Positions 52,278 to 61,091 are shown, counted from the first letter of the stretch. The stretch: 64,000 bases of DNA from Flavobacterium limicola (GCF_003634755.1 NZ_RBXA01000001.1:620001-684000), one strand, 5' to 3'. Numbers and translations: made by a program. The notes: generated by a model not told the origin, from the letters alone.

Positions 52278-53531
52278 TTAGATTTCTAATTTTTTTACTA
52301 ATACACAAGCATTGTGACCTCCAAAACCGAAAGTATTACTCATAACAACATTCATGTCTCTTTTCTGAGCTTTATTAAACGTAAAGTTCAGTTTAGAATC
52401 AATGTTTTCATCATCTGTAAAATGATTGATTGTAGGTGGTACTATTCCGTGTTTCAAGGAAAGAATCGAAGAAATTGTTTCAACTGCTCCAGCCGCTCCA
52501 AGTAAATGGCCGGTCATGGATTTAGTCGAATTTAAATTCATAGTATAAGCATGTTCACCGAAAACATGTAAAATTGCCTTAGATTCTGCCAAGTCACCAA
52601 GTGGTGTTGAAGTTCCGTGCATATTTACACCATCAACATCAGTTGCCTGTAAACCAGCATCTCTCAAACAATTTAACATTACATTTTTAGCGCCTAATCC
52701 TTCAGGATGTGGTGCGGTAATGTGATATGCATCAGCGGACATTCCGCCACCGCCTACTTCGCAATAAATTTTTGCTCCACGTGCTATAGCGTGTTCGTAC
52801 TCTTCAAGTACTAATGCACCAGCTCCTTCGCCTAAAATAAAGCCATCTCGGTCTTTATCCATTGGTCTTGAAGCAGTTTTAGGGTCGTCATTTCTGGTTG
52901 ATAAAGCATGCATAGCATTAAAACCTCCCATTCCGGCTATTGTTACAGCAGCTTCTGAGCCACCGGTTACCATGGCATCAGCATGACCTAATCTTATATA
53001 GTTAAAAGCATCAATAATAGCATTTGTAGAAGATGCACAAGCTGAAACAGTAGTGAAGTTTGGACCTCTGAATCCGTATTTTATAGAAATATGACCACCG
53101 GCAATATCCGAAATCATTTTTGGTATAAAGAAAGGATTAAATTTTGGAGTACCGTCACCAGCTGCATAGTTCAACATTTCGATTTGAAATGTTTCTAATC
53201 CGCCAATTCCTGAACCCCAAATAACACCCACTCTGTCTTTGTCTAATTTTTCGAAATTAAAACCAGCATCAAGTACCGCTTCATCAGATGAAACCATTGC
53301 ATATTGTGCATAACGGTCCATTTTTCGAGCTTCTTTTCTGTCTAAGAAATCTTCAGCATTAAAATTTTTCAATTCGCAGGCAAATTGCGTTTTAAATTTT
53401 GAAGCGTCAAAATAGGTAATTGGAGCAGCACCACTAACGCCGTTAATAAGTCCGTTCCAATATTCTTCAATGTTATTTCCAATGGGTGTAAGAGCGCCTA
53501 AACCTGTTACAACAACTCGTCTTAATACCAT
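52278..53531 (-). CDS. fabF: Beta-ketoacyl-ACP synthase II
   Basis: FabF elongates acyl chains by condensing malonyl-ACP with acyl-ACP. The 417-residue protein has the Cys nucleophile in TTVSACASSTNAI, and histidines in NMHGTSTPLGD and MTGHLLGAAGAVE. I start at the ATG at 53531 (MVLRRVVVTGLGALTPIG), the family's N-terminus. It lies between acpP and rnc, the usual arrangement. Confidence 0.97.
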   Translation of the reverse strand: MVLRRVVVTGLGALTPIGNNIEEYWNGLINGVSGAAPITYFDASKFKTQFACELKNFNAEDFLDRKEARKMDRYAQYAMVSSDEAVLDAGFNFEKLDKDRVGVIWGSGIGGLETFQIEMLNYAAGDGTPKFNPFFIPKMISDIAGGHISIKYGFRGPNFTTVSACASSTNAIIDAFNYIRLGHADAMVTGGSEAAVTIAGMGGFNAMHALSTRNDDPKTASRPMDKDRDGFILGEGAGALVLEEYEHAIARGAKIYCEVGGGGMSADAYHITAPHPEGLGAKNVMLNCLRDAGLQATDVDGVNMHGTSTPLGDLAESKAILHVFGEHAYTMNLNSTKSMTGHLLGAAGAVETISSILSLKHGIVPPTINHFTDDENIDSKLNFTFNKAQKRDMNVVMSNTFGFGGHNACVLVKKLEI

Positions 53532-53667
53532 AAATTCTTTATTTTTGTTATCTTTAAACAAATAAAACCCACGCTTTCTTTACTGTAGTATTACAAAAGA
53601 GCCATGGGTATTACAATAAATATATTTTGATTGAAATTCAATCTTGAATTTAATTTAAAAAAATAAT

Positions 53668-53701
53668 AACACCCGTTTACAAGATTGCAAACGGGTGTGT
53701 A
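53668..53701 (-). terminator. Hairpin between acpP and fabF
   Basis: The stem ACACCCGTTT/AAACGGGTGT with a T-rich tract on the acpP-downstream side. It may limit read-through, so that acpP is made in excess over fabF. Confidence 0.75.
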
Positions 53702-53706
53702 CTTTA

Positions 53707-53943
53707 TTATTTTTTAGCTTCCTCGATATAAGAGATTGCTTGACCTACAGTAGCGATGTTTTCTGCTTGATCGTCTGGAATTTGAATATCAAATTCTTTT
53801 TCGAATTCCATAATAAGCTCAACAGTGTCTAATGAGTCAGCTCCTAAATCATTAGTGAAGCTTGCTTCTGTTACAACTTCGTTTTCGTCAACACCTAATT
53901 TGTCTACGATAATCGCTTTTACTCTTGATGCAATGTCTGACAT
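53707..53943 (-). CDS. acpP: Acyl carrier protein
   Basis: This 78-residue carrier protein holds the phosphopantetheine site Ser37 in [13 protein letters not shown]. The acidic helix II ([21 protein letters not shown]) is typical. It is the first gene of the fatty-acid run and has a full promoter upstream. The hairpin following it probably produces an abundant single-gene mRNA. Confidence 0.97.
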   Translation of the reverse strand: MSDIASRVKAIIVDKLGVDENEVVTEASFTNDLGADSLDTVELIMEFEKEFDIQIPDDQAENIATVGQAISYIEEAKK

Positions 53944-53973
53944 AATCTTTAATTTTAGAATTTAATTTGTTGG

Positions 53974-54002
53974 CAAAAATAAAAAACTTTATTTTAAAAC
54001 AA
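53974..54002 (-). promoter_or_regulatory. Promoter of acpP
   Basis: On the minus strand TTG (54000-54002), 18-base spacer, TATTTTTG (53974-53981). The start is 30 bases further on. Confidence 0.6.
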
Positions 54003-54039
54003 CTATTTAGTTAATAAATGTGAGAACGAATTTATAAAA

Positions 54040-54047
54040 TATATTTG
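54040..54047 (+). promoter_or_regulatory. -7 box of purN
   Basis: TATATTTG, back to back with the acpP promoter. The ATG at 54120 lies 72 bases downstream. Confidence 0.5.
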
Positions 54048-54119
54048 ACAAAGGTTTATGAATGTTATTTAATTTCGTTTTTTATTCCTTTTTTTGTGCA
54101 ATTAAAAATTGTTAGAATT

Positions 54120-54683
54120 ATGAAAAAAATAGTGATTTTTGCTTCTGGATCGGGTACTAATGCTGAAAACATCATAAAGTATTTTGTGAAAACCAAAATT
54201 GGAACTGTTGCGGCGGTGTTTACAAACAACCCAAGTGCCAAGGTGATTGATAGAGCAAAAAACTATTATGTAGCAACAGAAATTTTCTCAAAAGCAGAGT
54301 TAATTGAAGGAGAAGTATTGCAAAAAATAAACAATATCCAACCTGATTGGATTGTTTTGGCCGGATTTTTATTGAAATTCCCCGAAAATATCATCGCTGC
54401 TTATCCAAATAAGATCATAAATATTCATCCTGCATTGTTGCCTAAGTATGGCGGAAAAGGAATGTATGGGATGAATATTCACAAAGCAATTGTAGGTAAT
54501 AAAGAGAAAGAAACCGGAATTACCATTCATTATGTAAATGAAAATTACGATGAGGGAAACATTATTTTTCAACAAAGTGTTATTTTAACGGGTGATGAAA
54601 CTCCGGAAGAAGTGGCTGCAAAAATACATGAATTAGAACAAAAATATTTTCCGGAAGTGATAGAGAAATTGTTGGCAAATTAA
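54120..54683 (+). CDS. purN: Phosphoribosylglycinamide formyltransferase
   Basis: PurN transfers formyl from 10-formyl-THF to glycinamide ribonucleotide in purine synthesis. The 187-residue protein begins MKKIVIFASGSGTNAENII (phosphate-binding). The catalytic Asn/His are in IINIHPALLPKYGG and the Asp in NENYDEGNI. I use the ATG at 54120; the longer frame from 54045 overlaps the promoter box. It is divergent from acpP and precedes rnhA. Confidence 0.96.
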   Translation: MKKIVIFASGSGTNAENIIKYFVKTKIGTVAAVFTNNPSAKVIDRAKNYYVATEIFSKAELIEGEVLQKINNIQPDWIVLAGFLLKFPENIIAAYPNKIINIHPALLPKYGGKGMYGMNIHKAIVGNKEKETGITIHYVNENYDEGNIIFQQSVILTGDETPEEVAAKIHELEQKYFPEVIEKLLAN

Positions 54684-54811
54684 TTTTTTAGACTTTTCTG
54701 TGGGACATAAAACTAAAACATGTTCAATCCTTAAAATTTGGGAAAGATCTAAATCAATTATAATTTATCTTTCTAACCAATCTATACATCCAAAAATCTA
54801 AGAAGTCTAAA

Positions 54812-55294
54812 ATGGAACACGACGTACATATATATACTGATGGCGCAGCCAAGGGTAATCCCGGAAATGGCGGTTACGGAGTGGTCATGGAATGGGTAGG
54901 AAAGCCCTATAAAAAGGAGTTCTACGAGGGTTTTCGTCTTACTACTAATAATAGAATGGAATTATTAGCTGTAATTGTAGGTTTAGAAAAACTTAAAAAT
55001 CCAAACACTAGAGTTTTAGTAGTTTCAGATTCTAAATATGTGGTGGATTCAGTAGAGAAAAAGTGGGTTTTGGGATGGGAAAAAAAGGGCTTTGTTGACA
55101 GGAAAAATTCTGATTTGTGGAAACGTTTTTTAATAGTCTACAGAAAACACAAAGTCGATTTCAAATGGATAAAAGGGCATAACAATCATGTTCAAAACGA
55201 AAGGTGCGATGAATTAGCTGTTATGGCTTCGATGCAAAAACAACTTTCAGTCGATACTTTTTATGAAGCAATTGAATCGAAACAAAAAAAATAA
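54812..55294 (+). CDS. rnhA: Ribonuclease HI
   Basis: RNase H1 removes RNA from RNA-DNA hybrids. The 160-residue protein shows the acidic active site in HIYTDGAAKGNPGNGGYG, NNRMELLAVIVGLE, VVSDSKYVVDSV and the basic handle/His loop (FKWIKGHNNHVQNERCDELA). No extra hybrid-binding domain is present. It follows purN with its own A/T-rich leader and ends at a hairpin terminator. Confidence 0.96.
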   Translation: MEHDVHIYTDGAAKGNPGNGGYGVVMEWVGKPYKKEFYEGFRLTTNNRMELLAVIVGLEKLKNPNTRVLVVSDSKYVVDSVEKKWVLGWEKKGFVDRKNSDLWKRFLIVYRKHKVDFKWIKGHNNHVQNERCDELAVMASMQKQLSVDTFYEAIESKQKK

Positions 55295-55327
55295 TAACGT
55301 ATCAAAATATTTTTTGATACGTTATAA
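55293..55327. terminator. Bidirectional terminator
   Basis: The stem ATAACGTATCAAAA/TTTTGATACGTTAT lies between rnhA and the converging DUF6249 gene. Confidence 0.88.
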
Positions 55328-55338
55328 AGAAGAATTAT

Positions 55339-55686
55339 TTATTCTTTGTCTAATTCTTTAGCCTTGTTAAATCCAGCAAGTAAACCAATTCCTGCCATTG
55401 TGATAATAATTGATGGATAAACAGCACCATCATTCAACCTGGTGTAAGTTGTAATTAGCAAAGCAATAAAAATTCCAACTCCACTTCCTATTAATAAAAA
55501 AGCTAGATTTAGAATAAAAACTTTCCACATGGGAACGCCTTTGTCTTTTCCTTGCAAAAAAATACTGGCATCTATGCCTTTTTCAATAAGAGCTAAGCGC
55601 TCTCGGTTTCTTGTAGAATAAACAAGATAAACAATTCCAAAGATCATAAGGAAAAAACTCAAGGGGATTAAAATTTCTGGACCCAT
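55339..55686 (-). CDS. DUF6249 membrane protein
   Basis: This 115-residue inner-membrane protein has three predicted helices (residues 5-23, 55-80, 90-106) and a conserved soluble loop RNRERLALIEKGIDASIF. The family is recognised but its function is unknown. Relatives are commonly encoded beside ECF sigma factors. Here the gene is divergent from one, and both starts are preceded by the same GTAACC-N16-CGTC layout, so the sigma factor probably controls it. Confidence 0.85.
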   Translation of the reverse strand: MGPEILIPLSFFLMIFGIVYLVYSTRNRERLALIEKGIDASIFLQGKDKGVPMWKVFILNLAFLLIGSGVGIFIALLITTYTRLNDGAVYPSIIITMAGIGLLAGFNKAKELDKE

Positions 55687-55716
55687 AATTTCATAATTTA
55701 AATGATTGATATTCCA

Positions 55717-55745
55717 TATGACGAAACAGATTTGATTTAGGTTAC
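55717..55745 (-). promoter_or_regulatory. Predicted ECF-type promoter of the DUF6249 gene
   Basis: On the minus strand GTAACC (55740-55745), 16-base spacer, CGTCATA (55717-55723), then about 30 bases to the ATG. It matches the promoter facing the other way in motif and spacing. Confidence 0.55.
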
Positions 55746-55777
55746 AGATCTTTCAAATAAAATAAAATAAATTATTT

Positions 55778-55806
55778 GTAACCTTAATTAAGTTATCGTC
55801 GTCTTA
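55778..55806 (+). promoter_or_regulatory. Predicted autoregulated ECF promoter
   Basis: GTAACC (55778-55783), 16-base spacer, CGTCTTA (55800-55806). The sigma-factor ATG lies 7 bases after it, so the mRNA would be nearly leaderless. Confidence 0.55.
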
Positions 55807-55813
55807 TTAGTAT

Positions 55814-56401
55814 ATGGATAAGCTAAGTGATCAACATTATATCAATCAAATTATACAAGGGAACACAAATGTGTTTGGCGTATTGGTTGATCGATATAAG
55901 GAAATGATTTTTACTTTGGCTTTAAAGATGATTAAAAACAGAGAAGAGGCCGAAGAGATTTCTCAAGATACGTTTATCAAAATTTACAATTCTTTGAATA
56001 AGTTTAAAGGGGATTCTAAATTTTCGACATGGATCTATAAAATTGCTTATAATACTTGTTTGGATCGTTTAAAAAAGAATAAAACGGAAGAGAACACTAT
56101 TTCAATTGACGAGTTTTCGGATCATCTAGTTAAGACGCTTGATAACGCTTTGAGTGCTTTGGAAGATAAAGAGCGGAAGCAAACGATCCAAAATTGCCTG
56201 AATTTATTGTCAAGGGAAGAAAGTTTTTTATTAACGTTGTATTATTTTGACGATCAGAATTTAGATGAGATTGCAGAAATAATGGATATTAATTCCAATA
56301 ACGCTAAAGTAAAGTTGTTTAGAAGCAGAAAAAAATTAGCAGTCATTTTAAAAAAGCAATTGGAACCGGAAATATTGGATTATTATGAAAGAGAGCGATA
56401 A
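55814..56401 (+). CDS. ECF-family RNA polymerase sigma factor
   Basis: This 195-residue sigma-70 family factor of the extracytoplasmic-function type carries region 2 at about residues 18-85 (VLVDRYKEMIFTLALKMIKN, EEISQDTFIKIY, KFSTWIYKIAYNTCLDRLKK). Region 4 is at about 125-185 (LSREESFLLTLYYFDDQNL, DEIAEIMDINSNNAKVKLFR). The 3' end overlaps the next gene by 17 bases, the usual sigma/anti-sigma coupling. Matching GTAACC-N16-CGTC elements upstream in both directions suggest autoregulation plus control of DUF6249. Confidence 0.92.
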   Translation: MDKLSDQHYINQIIQGNTNVFGVLVDRYKEMIFTLALKMIKNREEAEEISQDTFIKIYNSLNKFKGDSKFSTWIYKIAYNTCLDRLKKNKTEENTISIDEFSDHLVKTLDNALSALEDKERKQTIQNCLNLLSREESFLLTLYYFDDQNLDEIAEIMDINSNNAKVKLFRSRKKLAVILKKQLEPEILDYYERER

Positions 56402-56777
56402 AAACATTAAAAAACTTATAGGTGATATATTTGCGGAAAGCAATTTGGAGTCGCCGTCAATTGACTTTACTTCAAAAGTAATGTCTCAAATTTTAGTTGT
56501 CGAAAAAATTAAAATTCAACATTATACACCTTTGATTTCTAAAACTATTTGGATTGTTATTATAGGGAGTTTAATTTCTTTGATTCTCTATTTTGCCTTT
56601 TGGAATGAGTCAAATAATTCGGAAATAGGTTATTCTTATGTTGTAAATATTTCAAACATATTTTCAGAGTTCCATTTTTCAATAAACACAATTTATGCGA
56701 TTTTAATTGTTCCTTTAATGATTTTGGTACAAATACCATTGTTGAAAAATTATTATGACAAGAAGTATCAATTGTAA
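56385..56777 (+). CDS. Putative anti-sigma membrane protein (130 aa)
   Basis: This 130-residue protein has a soluble N-terminal part (KESDKNIKKLIGDIFAESNLESPSIDFTSKVM) and two predicted helices near residues 50-70 and 100-120. No known anti-sigma domain can be recognised. The 17-base overlap with the ECF sigma gene and the one-cytoplasmic-domain, membrane-anchored plan make an anti-sigma factor the natural reading. Confidence 0.7.
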   Translation: MKESDKNIKKLIGDIFAESNLESPSIDFTSKVMSQILVVEKIKIQHYTPLISKTIWIVIIGSLISLILYFAFWNESNNSEIGYSYVVNISNIFSEFHFSINTIYAILIVPLMILVQIPLLKNYYDKKYQL

Positions 56778-56928
56778 ATTTTTTTTTTTTCAATTTTTAT
56801 GGAGAGTTTCTAATCGTTCGACGATAAAATGTTTTTGGGTCTATTCAAAGTAGCCAAAAGTCCAAAACACATACTTAATTACATGAAAATCAAATTAATA
56901 AATTGGCAAAACTTTACGCTTTAGACTC

Positions 56929-56960
56929 TTTGCAACTTTACAACTTATAAACTATCTTTG
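56929..56960 (+). promoter_or_regulatory. Promoter of the PfkB kinase gene
   Basis: TTTG (56929-56932), 20-base spacer, TATCTTTG (56953-56960), the best full consensus promoter in the window. Confidence 0.65.
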
Positions 56961-56983
56961 CGCCTTAATTCGAAACGTATATA

Positions 56984-57907
56984 ATGAATAAATTATTGAT
57001 TGTTGGAACAGTAGCTTTCGACGCAATTGAAACTCCATTTGGAAAAACGGATAAAATCTTAGGTGGCGCAGCAACTTATATCGGTTTATCCGCTTCTTTT
57101 TTTAATGTTCAATCGGCTATAGTTTCTGTAGTTGGGGATGATTTTCCTCAAGAATATTTAGATTTATTGACTTCAAGAAACATTGATATTTCTGGTCTTG
57201 AAGTGGTTAAAGGAGGGAAAACTTTCTTTTGGAGTGGTCGTTATCACAATGACTTGAATTCAAGAGATACACTGGATACTCAATTAAATGTTTTGGCTGA
57301 TTTTCAACCAAAAGTTCCTCAAGACTATAAAAATGCTGACATAGTAATGTTAGGAAACTTACATCCATTAGTACAAAGCAGTGTTTTGGACCAAATGGAA
57401 ACACAACCTAAATTGACAGTATTGGATACTATGAATTTTTGGATGGATTGTGCTTTGCCGGAATTATTGGACGTGATAAAACGTGTAGATGTAATTACTA
57501 TCAATGATGAGGAAGCAAGACAACTTTCTGGAGAATATTCTTTAGTGAAAGCGGCTGCAAAAATTCACACCATGGGACCTAAATATGTAGTGATTAAAAA
57601 AGGAGAACACGGTGCACTTATCTTTCATAATAAAGAAGTTTTCTTCGCACCAGCTTTACCACTTGAAGAAGTTTTTGATCCAACTGGAGCAGGAGATACT
57701 TTTGCAGGAGGATTTGCAGGATATTTAACGCAGACCGAAAACATTTCATTCGAAAACATGAAAAATGGAATTATTCATGGATCTAATTTGGCTTCCTTTT
57801 GTGTGGAGAAATTTGGAACCGAAAGAATGGTTGATTTAGAGAAAGAGGAAGTTGTTTCAAGATTACAACAATTCAAATCACTGACACAATTCGACATAGA
57901 ATTATAA
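56984..57907 (+). CDS. PfkB-family sugar/nucleoside kinase
   Basis: This 307-residue ribokinase-fold enzyme opens with MNKLLIVGTVAFDAIETPFG, then the substrate-binding GGAATYIGLSASFFN. The signature DPTGAGDTFAGGFAGYL holds the catalytic Asp and anion hole. The substrate is not evident; adenosine, ribose or another sugar are possible. It stands between its own consensus promoter and a terminator, and before a PurF-type gene, which hints at a nucleoside link without proving one. Confidence 0.93.
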   Translation: MNKLLIVGTVAFDAIETPFGKTDKILGGAATYIGLSASFFNVQSAIVSVVGDDFPQEYLDLLTSRNIDISGLEVVKGGKTFFWSGRYHNDLNSRDTLDTQLNVLADFQPKVPQDYKNADIVMLGNLHPLVQSSVLDQMETQPKLTVLDTMNFWMDCALPELLDVIKRVDVITINDEEARQLSGEYSLVKAAAKIHTMGPKYVVIKKGEHGALIFHNKEVFFAPALPLEEVFDPTGAGDTFAGGFAGYLTQTENISFENMKNGIIHGSNLASFCVEKFGTERMVDLEKEEVVSRLQQFKSLTQFDIEL

Positions 57908-57913
57908 TGCACT

Positions 57914-57940
57914 GAAACCTCGGAAACGAGGTTTTTTTTG
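57914..57940 (+). terminator. Terminator of the PfkB kinase gene
   Basis: The stem AAACCTCG/CGAGGTTT with a GAAA tetraloop is followed by a T-run. Confidence 0.9.
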
Positions 57941-58036
57941 TTAAATAAAATTAGCAGGGAATTACATCTGATTTATCTTTTTTTAAATCAGTTTAATTTA
58001 TTTTTAGAATAACACAACAACACAAACAACCTTACA

Positions 58037-59935
58037 ATGAGCGATGCTTTAAAACACGAGTGTGGTATAGCCTTAATTAGACTACTCAAACCGCTTGAAT
58101 TTTACAAAGAAAAATACGGAACGGCTTTTTACGGAATCCAGAAAATGTATCTTTTGATGGAAAAGCAGCACAATCGCGGACAAGATGGTGCTGGTTTTGC
58201 AAGTATAAAATTAGACGTGGAGCCAGGAGAGCGTTACATAAGTCGTGTTCGTTCCAATCATGCACAACCAATTCAGGATGTTTTTGCGCAGATCAATGAC
58301 AGAATCAATGAGGAAATGGCTGCTCATCCGGAATATGCGGATAATGTTGCTTTACAAAAACAGAAGATTCCATATTTAGGAGAATTGTTTTTAGGACACG
58401 TTCGTTATGGAACTTTTGGTAAAAATAGCATTGAAAGTGTTCATCCTTTTTTGCGTCAGAACAATTGGATGCACAGAAACTTGATTTTGGCTGGAAATTT
58501 TAACATGACAAATGTTAAAGAACTTTTTCAAAGTTTAGTGGAACTGGGTCAGCATCCAAAAGAAATGGCCGATACGGTTACGGTAATGGAAAAAATAGGT
58601 CATTTTCTGGATGATGAAGTAACTGATTTGTACCAAGAATGTAAAAATAATGGCTTAACAAAAAGAGAAGCTTCGCCAGTAATTGCTGAGAAACTGGACG
58701 TTGCCAAGATTTTGGCCCGAGCTTCGAAAAACTTAGATGGGGGTTATGCGATGGCAGGACTTTTAGGTCATGGGGATTCATTTGTGTTTAGAGATCCGGC
58801 AGGAATTCGTCCCGCTTATTTTTATCAAGATGATGAAATCGTTGTTGTAGCTTCAGAAAGACCGGTAATCCAGACTGTTTTTAATGTTCCTTTTGAAAAA
58901 GTTCAAGAAATTGAACCAGGAAACGCATTAATCATCAAGAAAAACGGAACGGTTTCTATGCAGGAAATTCTTCCGCCAACGGTTAAAAAAGCGTGTTCTT
59001 TTGAACGAATTTATTTCTCCAGAGGAAGTGATGCCGAAATATATCAAGAAAGAAAAACATTGGGAAGACTTATTCTTCCGGCTGTTTTGAAATCAATTGA
59101 TCAAGATACAGATAATACGGTTTTCTCTTATATTCCAAATACGGCTGAAACTTCTTTCTACGGATTGGTTGAAGCGGCACAGGATTTCTTGAATCAAAGA
59201 AAGAACAATTACATTCTTCAAAATAGAAATACCTTAACAAAGGAATCGTTACAAGAATTATTGGCAGTAAAAATACGTACCGAAAAAGTAGCCATCAAAG
59301 ATGCTAAACTTAGAACCTTTATTACAGAGGATAGCAGTCGCGACGATTTAGTAGCACACGTTTATGATGTTACATATGGTGTCATAAAGCCAACGGATAA
59401 TTTGGTAATAATAGATGATAGTATTGTTCGGGGAACTACCTTGAAAATGAGTATTATCAAAATGATGGATCGTTTGAATCCAAAGCGAATTGTTGTTGTG
59501 TCATCGGCACCACAAATACGCTACCCGGATTGTTACGGAATTGATATGGCTAAACTTGAAGGTTTAGTAGCGTTCAAAGCAGCTTTAGAACTGCTTAAAG
59601 AAAGAAACTTATACCATATCGTTGATGAAGTATATGTAAAATGTAAAGCGCAGGAAAATTATAAAGATCATGACGTGGTAAATTATGTAACGGCAATATA
59701 TGCACCTTTTCAACCTCAAGAGGTTTCAGATAAAATTGCTGAAATGTTGAGTTCGCCAGAAATTAAAGCCGAAGTGAAAATTATTTTCCAAACCGTAGAA
59801 GATTTGCATATTGCTTGTCCAAAAAATTTAGGAGATTGGTATTTTACCGGAGACTATCCTACACCAGGAGGAAATCGTGTAGTAAACCGAGCATTCATGA
59901 ACTTTTATGAAGGAAAAGATGCCAGAGCGTACTAA
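58037..59935 (+). CDS. Amidophosphoribosyltransferase-type enzyme (long form)
   Basis: This 632-residue protein has an N-terminal Ntn glutaminase and C-terminal PRTase domain. Cys9 (HECGIALIR) should become the N-terminal nucleophile after removal of eight residues. NRGQDGAGFAS and GHVRYGTFGKNS are class II glutaminase motifs, and LVIIDDSIVRGTT is the PRPP loop. That is PurF architecture (first step of purine synthesis), but about 130 residues longer than standard PurF, with insertions in both domains. A second, standard purF elsewhere would be needed to judge whether this is the main enzyme. Confidence 0.88.
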   Translation: MSDALKHECGIALIRLLKPLEFYKEKYGTAFYGIQKMYLLMEKQHNRGQDGAGFASIKLDVEPGERYISRVRSNHAQPIQDVFAQINDRINEEMAAHPEYADNVALQKQKIPYLGELFLGHVRYGTFGKNSIESVHPFLRQNNWMHRNLILAGNFNMTNVKELFQSLVELGQHPKEMADTVTVMEKIGHFLDDEVTDLYQECKNNGLTKREASPVIAEKLDVAKILARASKNLDGGYAMAGLLGHGDSFVFRDPAGIRPAYFYQDDEIVVVASERPVIQTVFNVPFEKVQEIEPGNALIIKKNGTVSMQEILPPTVKKACSFERIYFSRGSDAEIYQERKTLGRLILPAVLKSIDQDTDNTVFSYIPNTAETSFYGLVEAAQDFLNQRKNNYILQNRNTLTKESLQELLAVKIRTEKVAIKDAKLRTFITEDSSRDDLVAHVYDVTYGVIKPTDNLVIIDDSIVRGTTLKMSIIKMMDRLNPKRIVVVSSAPQIRYPDCYGIDMAKLEGLVAFKAALELLKERNLYHIVDEVYVKCKAQENYKDHDVVNYVTAIYAPFQPQEVSDKIAEMLSSPEIKAEVKIIFQTVEDLHIACPKNLGDWYFTGDYPTPGGNRVVNRAFMNFYEGKDARAY

Positions 59936-60064
59936 TAATTGATTCTTTGAGTTTTTAATCGGTTTTCTAAGTTGTTCATCTAATTTATTTGGTGGCAACG
60001 AAGAACTATTATAAATTTGAATCACCATAACATTAGTAGGTTAAGTTTATGGTAGATTTGGGGC

Positions 60065-60095
60065 AAAAAAGGTGGAAGCAATTCCACCTTTTTTA
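60065..60095. terminator. Terminator downstream of the PurF-type gene
   Basis: The stem AAAAAGGTGGAA/TTCCACCTTTTT with flanking A- and T-runs. Confidence 0.9.
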
Positions 60096-60123
60096 TTGGA
60101 ATAAACTCAAGAAATGATAAAAC

Positions 60124-60163
60124 AAAAAGCGCTGCTTTCAAATTTTGAAAGCAGCGCTTTTTG
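60124..60163. terminator. Terminator of sodA
   Basis: AAAAAGCGCTGCTTTCAA pairs with TTGAAAGCAGCGCTTTTT, the longest stem in the window. With the hairpin at 60065 it insulates two convergent genes. Confidence 0.93.
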
Positions 60164-60224
60164 TTTTTAGAAACAAGAAAAAAGACAACAGTAATTTTTG
60201 AAATCTTTAATCTTGATGTTCTTT

Positions 60225-60833
60225 TTATTTCTCTAAAGCATATCTTCTAGCCACTTCCGTCCAGTTAATTACATTGAAAAAAGCTTCGATATAATCTGGT
60301 CTTCTGTTTTGATAATGCAAATAGTAAGCATGTTCCCAAACATCCATTCCTAAAATTGGAGTTCCGCCACAACCTACACCTGGCATTAATGGATTGTCTT
60401 GGTTTGGAGTACCGCAAACATCTACTTTTCCACCTTTATGAACACAAAGCCAAGCCCATCCAGAACCAAATTGTGTTGCTCCAGCTTTGCTGAAACTAGC
60501 TTTAAATTCTTCAAAAGTTCCAAAAGCAGCTTCAATCGCAGCCAATAAATCTCCAGTTGGAAGTCCGCCACCGTTTGGTGTCATTACAGTCCAGTACAAA
60601 TTATGATTGTAAAACCCACCACCATTGTTACGAACTGGCATGTTTTTCATATCAAGATTAATCAAAATATTTTCAATAGTCTTACCTTCCATATCTGTAC
60701 CTGCAATTGCAGCATTCACGTTGGTAATGTAAGCGTTGTGATGTTTCGTATGATGAATTTCCATCGTGCGCGCATCAATATAAGGTTCTAATGCGTCGTA
60801 CGCATAAGGTAATTGTGGTAATTCAAAAGCCAT
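60225..60833 (-). CDS. sodA: Superoxide dismutase [Fe/Mn]
   Basis: This 202-residue iron/manganese superoxide dismutase has metal ligands visible in [21 protein letters not shown], and the C-terminal [19 protein letters not shown], the diagnostic DVWEHAYY motif. Fe versus Mn preference cannot be read with certainty. No signal peptide, so it is cytosolic. The gene has a TAAATTTG box 35 bases upstream. Confidence 0.96.
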   Translation of the reverse strand: MAFELPQLPYAYDALEPYIDARTMEIHHTKHHNAYITNVNAAIAGTDMEGKTIENILINLDMKNMPVRNNGGGFYNHNLYWTVMTPNGGGLPTGDLLAAIEAAFGTFEEFKASFSKAGATQFGSGWAWLCVHKGGKVDVCGTPNQDNPLMPGVGCGGTPILGMDVWEHAYYLHYQNRRPDYIEAFFNVINWTEVARRYALEK

Positions 60834-60867
60834 AATATGATTGTTTAATGATTTATAAATATTTATT

Positions 60868-60875
60868 CAAATTTA
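60868..60875 (-). promoter_or_regulatory. -7 box of sodA
   Basis: On the minus strand TAAATTTG, 34 bases before the sodA start. Confidence 0.5.
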
Positions 60876-60970
60876 AACATTAAACTTTGGAAACGGAAAT
60901 TCTATTTCGTTATAATTTCATTAAATTAATTGATAGTGTGCTCTTTGGAGTTGTAACAGACTTATTTTCA

Positions 60971-61051
60971 GGAGCTATTTCCTGCTTTGCGCTACAATCT
61001 TTTAATTCGCCGAAAAGGCTCATAAAAGGATTTTCACTTCAATCAGGGCTA
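60971..61051 (+). repeat. Interspersed repeat family, copy D
   Basis: It begins GGAGCTATTTCCTGCTTTGC and ends TTCAATCAGGGCTA; the inner arms ATCTTTT/AAAAGGAT enclose a loop with its own short stem. It lies between sodA and comF, in the opposite orientation to both genes. Confidence 0.8.
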
Positions 61052-61091
61052 AAAAATGACTGTGCTGTTAAAATTACTATTCTGTTTTAAA

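Noticed and set aside
53668..53701. End of an operon between acpP and fabF
   Set aside because: The hairpin has a good stem but fabF has no clear promoter of its own, so partial read-through is more likely than full separation.
60887..61090. 67-codon plus-strand frame between sodA and comF
   Set aside because: It runs through repeat copy D and reflects the repeat rather than a gene.
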